From positions 62,001-126,000 of the forward strand of contig NZ_LZHW01000031.1 of the NCBI RefSeq assembly GCF_001667265.1: a stretch of 64,000 bases of DNA. The letters are read 5' to 3'. The notes below the pieces were generated by a model. The model did no database searches. It had not been told where the DNA came from and saw only the letters and a program-made list of their open reading frames with translations. This document shows, piece after piece, positions 63,353 to 64,000 of this stretch. This DNA comes from Mycobacterium sp. ACS4331 (GTDB lineage: Bacteria; Actinomycetota; Actinomycetes; Mycobacteriales; Mycobacteriaceae). Both the position numbers and the translations under genes were made by a program. Positions within the stretch are counted from its first letter, which is position 1. Every line of letters begins with the position of its first letter.

Positions 63353-64000
63353 ATGGCAGGGCCCGACCAGCAGATGTCCTACGGTCACTTCGTCAACGGC
63401 CACCACCTCATTCCGTCGGACGGCGAACGGACCGAGGTTCGGGCACCCGTGACCGGTGAGCTGATCGAGTCAGTCCCGGTTGGATCCGCTGATCAGGTGG
63501 ACGCGGCGGTGCGTGCTGCGCGGGGTGCGCTGCCGGCGTGGCGGGCGGCGGCACCAGCGGAACGCGCACGGTTGCTGCGACTCATCGGCGACGCTCTGAT
63601 CGAGCGGGCCGATGAGATCGCAGCCATCGAGTCCCGCAACGCCGGGAAACCGGTGGCCGACGCACGCGCGGAGGTGGTGGCCTCGGGCGACCTGTTCCAC
63701 TTCTACTCAGGAGTGGCGATGCAACGCTTCGGCCAGCAGGTCCCCATGCCCGACGGTGAGACGGTCGCGTACACCGTGCGCGAGCCCGTGGGAGTGGTGG
63801 CCGCGATCACGCCGTGGAACTATCCGCTGGTGATCGCGGCCGGCAAGGTCGCGGCGGCGCTCTGTGTCGGGTGCACCGTGGTGGTCAAACCGGCCCCCGA
63901 GACACCGCTCACCACCATTCTGCTGGCCCGCCTTGCCGACGAGGTGGGACTGCCTGCGGGCGTCCTCAACGTGGTCGCCGGTGACGATCGCACCGGGGCA
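63353..64000 (+). CDS. Aldehyde dehydrogenase, cut by window edge
   Basis: First 216 codons of a NAD(P)-dependent aldehyde dehydrogenase, reading open to the end. It shows GHFVNG, APVTGELIESVPVG, ESRNAGKPVADARAE, AAITPWNYPL (cofactor/substrate tunnel with the catalytic Asn) and KPAPETPLTTILLA (cofactor Lys). The catalytic Glu and Cys lie beyond the window. ATG at 63353 after an AAAGGCAGG site. It probably oxidises the aldehyde released at the end of the pathway; betaine- or gamma-aminobutyraldehyde-type enzymes look similar. Confidence 0.9.
   Translation, partial: MAGPDQQMSYGHFVNGHHLIPSDGERTEVRAPVTGELIESVPVGSADQVDAAVRAARGALPAWRAAAPAERARLLRLIGDALIERADEIAAIESRNAGKPVADARAEVVASGDLFHFYSGVAMQRFGQQVPMPDGETVAYTVREPVGVVAAITPWNYPLVIAAGKVAAALCVGCTVVVKPAPETPLTTILLARLADEVGLPAGVLNVVAGDDRTGA

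Overview
The window is high-GC actinobacterial DNA and almost certainly comes from a fast-growing Mycobacterium/Mycolicibacterium. The block lpqU-like lytic transglycosylase, enolase, FtsB/DivIC-like protein, DUF501 and Ppx (1204-5562) has the same order as Rv1022-Rv1026 of M. tuberculosis. A kdp potassium system lies close to it, as in that species. A secreted PGRS-type glycine-rich giant protein, GTG/TTG starts and many ATGA stop/start overlaps fit the same assignment.

Layout. 1-1094: efe-type iron uptake (FTR1 permease and the start of its lipoprotein partner) behind an IdeR-like iron box. 1204-6083: conserved housekeeping block. 6105-11051: DeoR-type regulator divergent from an FGGY kinase and two FAD oxidoreductases. 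11068-12794: small membrane protein and a cytochrome P450. 12799-20928: kdpFABCDE on the minus strand, headed by a 27-codon membrane peptide. 21055-23068: a DAP-decarboxylase-like enzyme and a membrane protein on the same strand. The kdp unit and these two genes each carry the same 39-bp three-half-site repeat upstream. 23395-27951: PGRS protein. 27973-28478: decayed integrase. 28508-33709: a 5.1-kb integrative element in a tRNA gene, with integrase, xis-like HTH, a PstI/BsuBI-family endonuclease and a DNA methyltransferase, flanked by 43-bp att repeats and internal integrase arm-type repeats. 33710-35837: decaying zone with tRNA-like, sigma-factor and Ddn-like remnants around an orphan solute-binding lipoprotein. 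35838-50900: ordinary accessory genes (GH16 glucanase, PF10118 protein with its reductase, VanX-like dipeptidase, pirin, GlxA-type regulator with HD and nitroreductase genes, SDR and lipase, carbonic anhydrase, permease and universal stress protein).

50951-64000 is a large catabolic cluster. A divergent FCD/GntR regulator faces a sugar-type (CUT1) ABC importer, a GMC dehydrogenase with a small subunit, M20 and metal-free M24 hydrolases, a PLP dehydratase, an FAH-family hydrolase, RidA and an aldehyde dehydrogenase that runs off the window. No sugar kinase is visible. An oxidative, non-phosphorylating route for an N-acylated amino sugar or a related small amide is one hypothesis.

The best candidates for something undescribed are the triplicated operator that seems to join kdp to a decarboxylase and a membrane protein as one regulon, and the 51-64 kb catabolic cluster with its shared operator-like sites. 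All family calls come from reading motifs by eye; no database search was run.
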